Source of the DNA: Mariprofundaceae bacterium
Lineage (GTDB): Bacteria; Pseudomonadota; Zetaproteobacteria; Mariprofundales; Mariprofundaceae
NCBI GenBank assembly: GCA_027075825.1
Contig: JALSZZ010000357.1
Location: forward strand, 1-7,419
Length of the DNA: 7,419 nucleotides
Direction: 5' to 3'
This document shows positions 5,973 to 7,419 of the stretch, one piece after another. The first letter of the stretch is position 1. Each line of letters starts with the position of its first letter. Under the pieces are notes generated by a model. It saw nothing but the letters and a program-made list of their open reading frames with translations. It ran no database searches and was not told where the DNA came from. Position numbers and translations under genes: made by a program.

Positions 5973-7419
5973 GTACAAGGTCTCAATACCGAAGAGCGGA
6001 TGATCCGAACTCATGGTCGTCAGACGTTCTTCCGCCCGCCAGGTCAGATAGACCGACAACAGAAAATCCCGGAAATTATTGTAACGCACAGGCAGGGGTG
6101 CCCGGTAAACAGCATCCGACCAGGCAAAAGCACCGCCAATCTGCAAGCCCCACCAGGGCAGGTCACGCACAATTTTCCCCTGAATCTGATACATTCTTTC
6201 ATGAATCCGTTGACCGGCGAAGATACGACCATCAGGTGTAAAAGGTAATAATGGCGTGGTTTTCGTGCTATAGGATTGCAGCCCGAAAAAGGCGCGGAAC
6301 TCATAATTATACAGCCCACCCTCACGGCTGATAAAACGGGTATTCAGGCCAAAATAGTTGTTGTTTTGCGGACTGAAATAGCCACCGTGACCCCACATAA
6401 AGTGCCCCTGATCATTGGCAAAGGCTTCCCACTGATAAAGCGGGCCGACACTCCATTCGGTATCCCGGAACCATTGAAAATGGCGTGGAATAAAAATATT
6501 CAGCAGCAGATGGCGGTTTTTTTGCACGGCAATACCACGCATCCATTCGGCACGCGCCTGCCAGGTCAGGCCGACATCCGGGATACCGGTTAGCCGGTAG
6601 CCATCAAGTTGCATGCCGGTGCGCGTAACACGCCCCCAGGAGTTATTGGTAAAGGGATCGTTCATACCTGCATAAGACAGCATGGATTCGCGCAGCGGCT
6701 GACGAAATAACTGAGCATTTATAAAACCGGCCAAAAACTCCTGTTTCACCCCCAGATGTCCTTTGAACGTTGGTTGCAGACGACCATGCACAAAGCCCTG
6801 ACCAATATCAGCATACCATGTTCGCCAGTCCTCGTAACGATAGCCAATATTCCATTCATAGCCGGTTTGCCGCGTTTGTAGCGGAAAACGGGTCGGTGTC
6901 GGGATGACTGGATTGGTGCCAAAATTATCACCGAGCGGTACAAGAGGTTGCCCGACATCCAGTTGTGTGGGTTCGTAACGCAGGTAGATATGGTGTTTTT
7001 TATCCCTGAAGGTGCCGCCTTCGAGTACCAGTTTGCGCTGCAGAAACTGGTTGAACACTGGTTCCAGGGTGTTGCCACCACGACGACGCTTCATAAAACC
7101 GGCGCGCACATAATCAGCATCCAGATGTTTAAGGGAATCATCGAATGATTCATTATAAGCCTGTGCAGCATGAAACAGCTTGCGCATGTAAAAACGTTCG
7201 GCATCACCGCGATCCACAATATCCTGAAACGGGCCACCGAGTTCATCGGCCAGTCGTGTCGCTCTCGTCGTCTGCCCCAGGCGCATCAGGCTGACAAACA
7301 GGCCTTTGGCTGCGCCTTCCAGGCGTTGTTGTCGATAAATACGCTCAAAATTATCGGCAGCGACAGAAAACTGATCTTTATTGTACTGAATCCAGGCACG
7401 CTGTTCTTCTTCCTCCGGC
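5970..7419 (-). CDS. BcsC-like exopolysaccharide export protein, C-terminal part (TPR end plus outer-membrane barrel)
   Basis: BcsC-type proteins hold a periplasmic TPR superhelix and a C-terminal outer-membrane barrel that lets a polysaccharide such as cellulose leave the cell. About 482 residues are visible. The frame is open to the right edge, so an internal ATG at 7286 is not the real start. The first 100 or so residues are helical and TPR-like (AWIQYNKDQFSVAADNFERI, then EGAAKGLF and a LMRLG helix). A barrel follows with recognisable landmarks of the BcsC C-terminal domain: FRQPLRESMLSYAGMNDPFT, then GRVTRTGMQL, then GHGGYFSPQNN and YSTKTTPLLP, with DFLLSVYLTW as the last strand and a short tail ending in Tyr. 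These align by eye with E. coli BcsC (RRPISSSLLAFGGQKD, GQGGYYSPQEY, KTMPRYPL, HFLLYVRYSA). The stop overlaps the next gene. Cellulose is the default polymer, but without the synthase genes, which would lie off the right edge, another beta-glucan or exopolysaccharide is possible. Confidence 0.88.
   Translation of the reverse strand, partial: PEEEEQRAWIQYNKDQFSVAADNFERIYRQQRLEGAAKGLFVSLMRLGQTTRATRLADELGGPFQDIVDRGDAERFYMRKLFHAAQAYNESFDDSLKHLDADYVRAGFMKRRRGGNTLEPVFNQFLQRKLVLEGGTFRDKKHHIYLRYEPTQLDVGQPLVPLGDNFGTNPVIPTPTRFPLQTRQTGYEWNIGYRYEDWRTWYADIGQGFVHGRLQPTFKGHLGVKQEFLAGFINAQLFRQPLRESMLSYAGMNDPFTNNSWGRVTRTGMQLDGYRLTGIPDVGLTWQARAEWMRGIAVQKNRHLLLNIFIPRHFQWFRDTEWSVGPLYQWEAFANDQGHFMWGHGGYFSPQNNNYFGLNTRFISREGGLYNYEFRAFFGLQSYSTKTTPLLPFTPDGRIFAGQRIHERMYQIQGKIVRDLPWWGLQIGGAFAWSDAVYRAPLPVRYNNFRDFLLSVYLTWRAEERLTTMSSDHPLFGIETLY

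Noticed and set aside
5970..7286. Treating the ATG at 7286 as the start of the export protein
   Set aside because: The frame continues without a stop to the right edge, with TPR-like helices upstream. The barrel protein needs a signal peptide and a long TPR region that are not present after 7286.
1..7419. tRNA, rRNA, CRISPR array, riboswitch or attachment site
   Set aside because: No regularly spaced repeats, no cloverleaf-like segments and nearly continuous coding on the minus strand; nothing supports these.

Overview
The window looks like chromosomal DNA from a Gram-negative bacterium, most likely a gammaproteobacterium. It holds two outer-membrane beta-barrel proteins, a twin-arginine-type exported subunit and a GAF/PAS sensor kinase, with moderate GC and dense packing. 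I cannot name the species. All intact genes are on the minus strand, so the biological order runs from high to low coordinates.

From 7419 down to 3054 there is a tightly packed four-gene cluster. It opens with the C-terminal part of a BcsC-type exopolysaccharide export protein (TPR helices followed by an outer-membrane barrel), whose start lies off the right edge. A 1-nt overlap leads to the small (gamma) subunit of a membrane-associated FAD-dependent sugar/alcohol dehydrogenase, which carries a twin-arginine-like signal. Five bases later comes the catalytic alpha subunit, a GMC-family FAD oxidoreductase with the CC-x4-C-x3-C spacing of the [3Fe-4S] glucose dehydrogenase group. Two bases after that comes a 267-residue outer-membrane barrel protein with a signal peptide. 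The spacing argues for one transcript and a joint role. My inference is a polysaccharide secretion pathway with a periplasmic oxidation step, either of the polymer or of sugars derived from it. I do not know this combination as a described system.

From 3053 to 2585 there is no intact gene. This stretch holds a plus-strand remnant of the C-terminal part of a DUF4143-type AAA ATPase, and a pair of 19-bp imperfect inverted repeats 117 bp apart that resembles a MITE or insertion-sequence relic. The relic ends 33 bp before the kinase start codon.

From 2584 to 1 there is a large soluble sensor histidine kinase: a coiled coil, two GAF or GAF-like modules, two PAS modules, a phosphoacceptor domain of the HDFNN type with an unusual HNFNN box, and a complete ATPase domain. 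It runs off the left edge and may continue into a receiver domain. Whether it controls the polysaccharide/dehydrogenase cluster is unknown; only proximity and shared strand suggest it.
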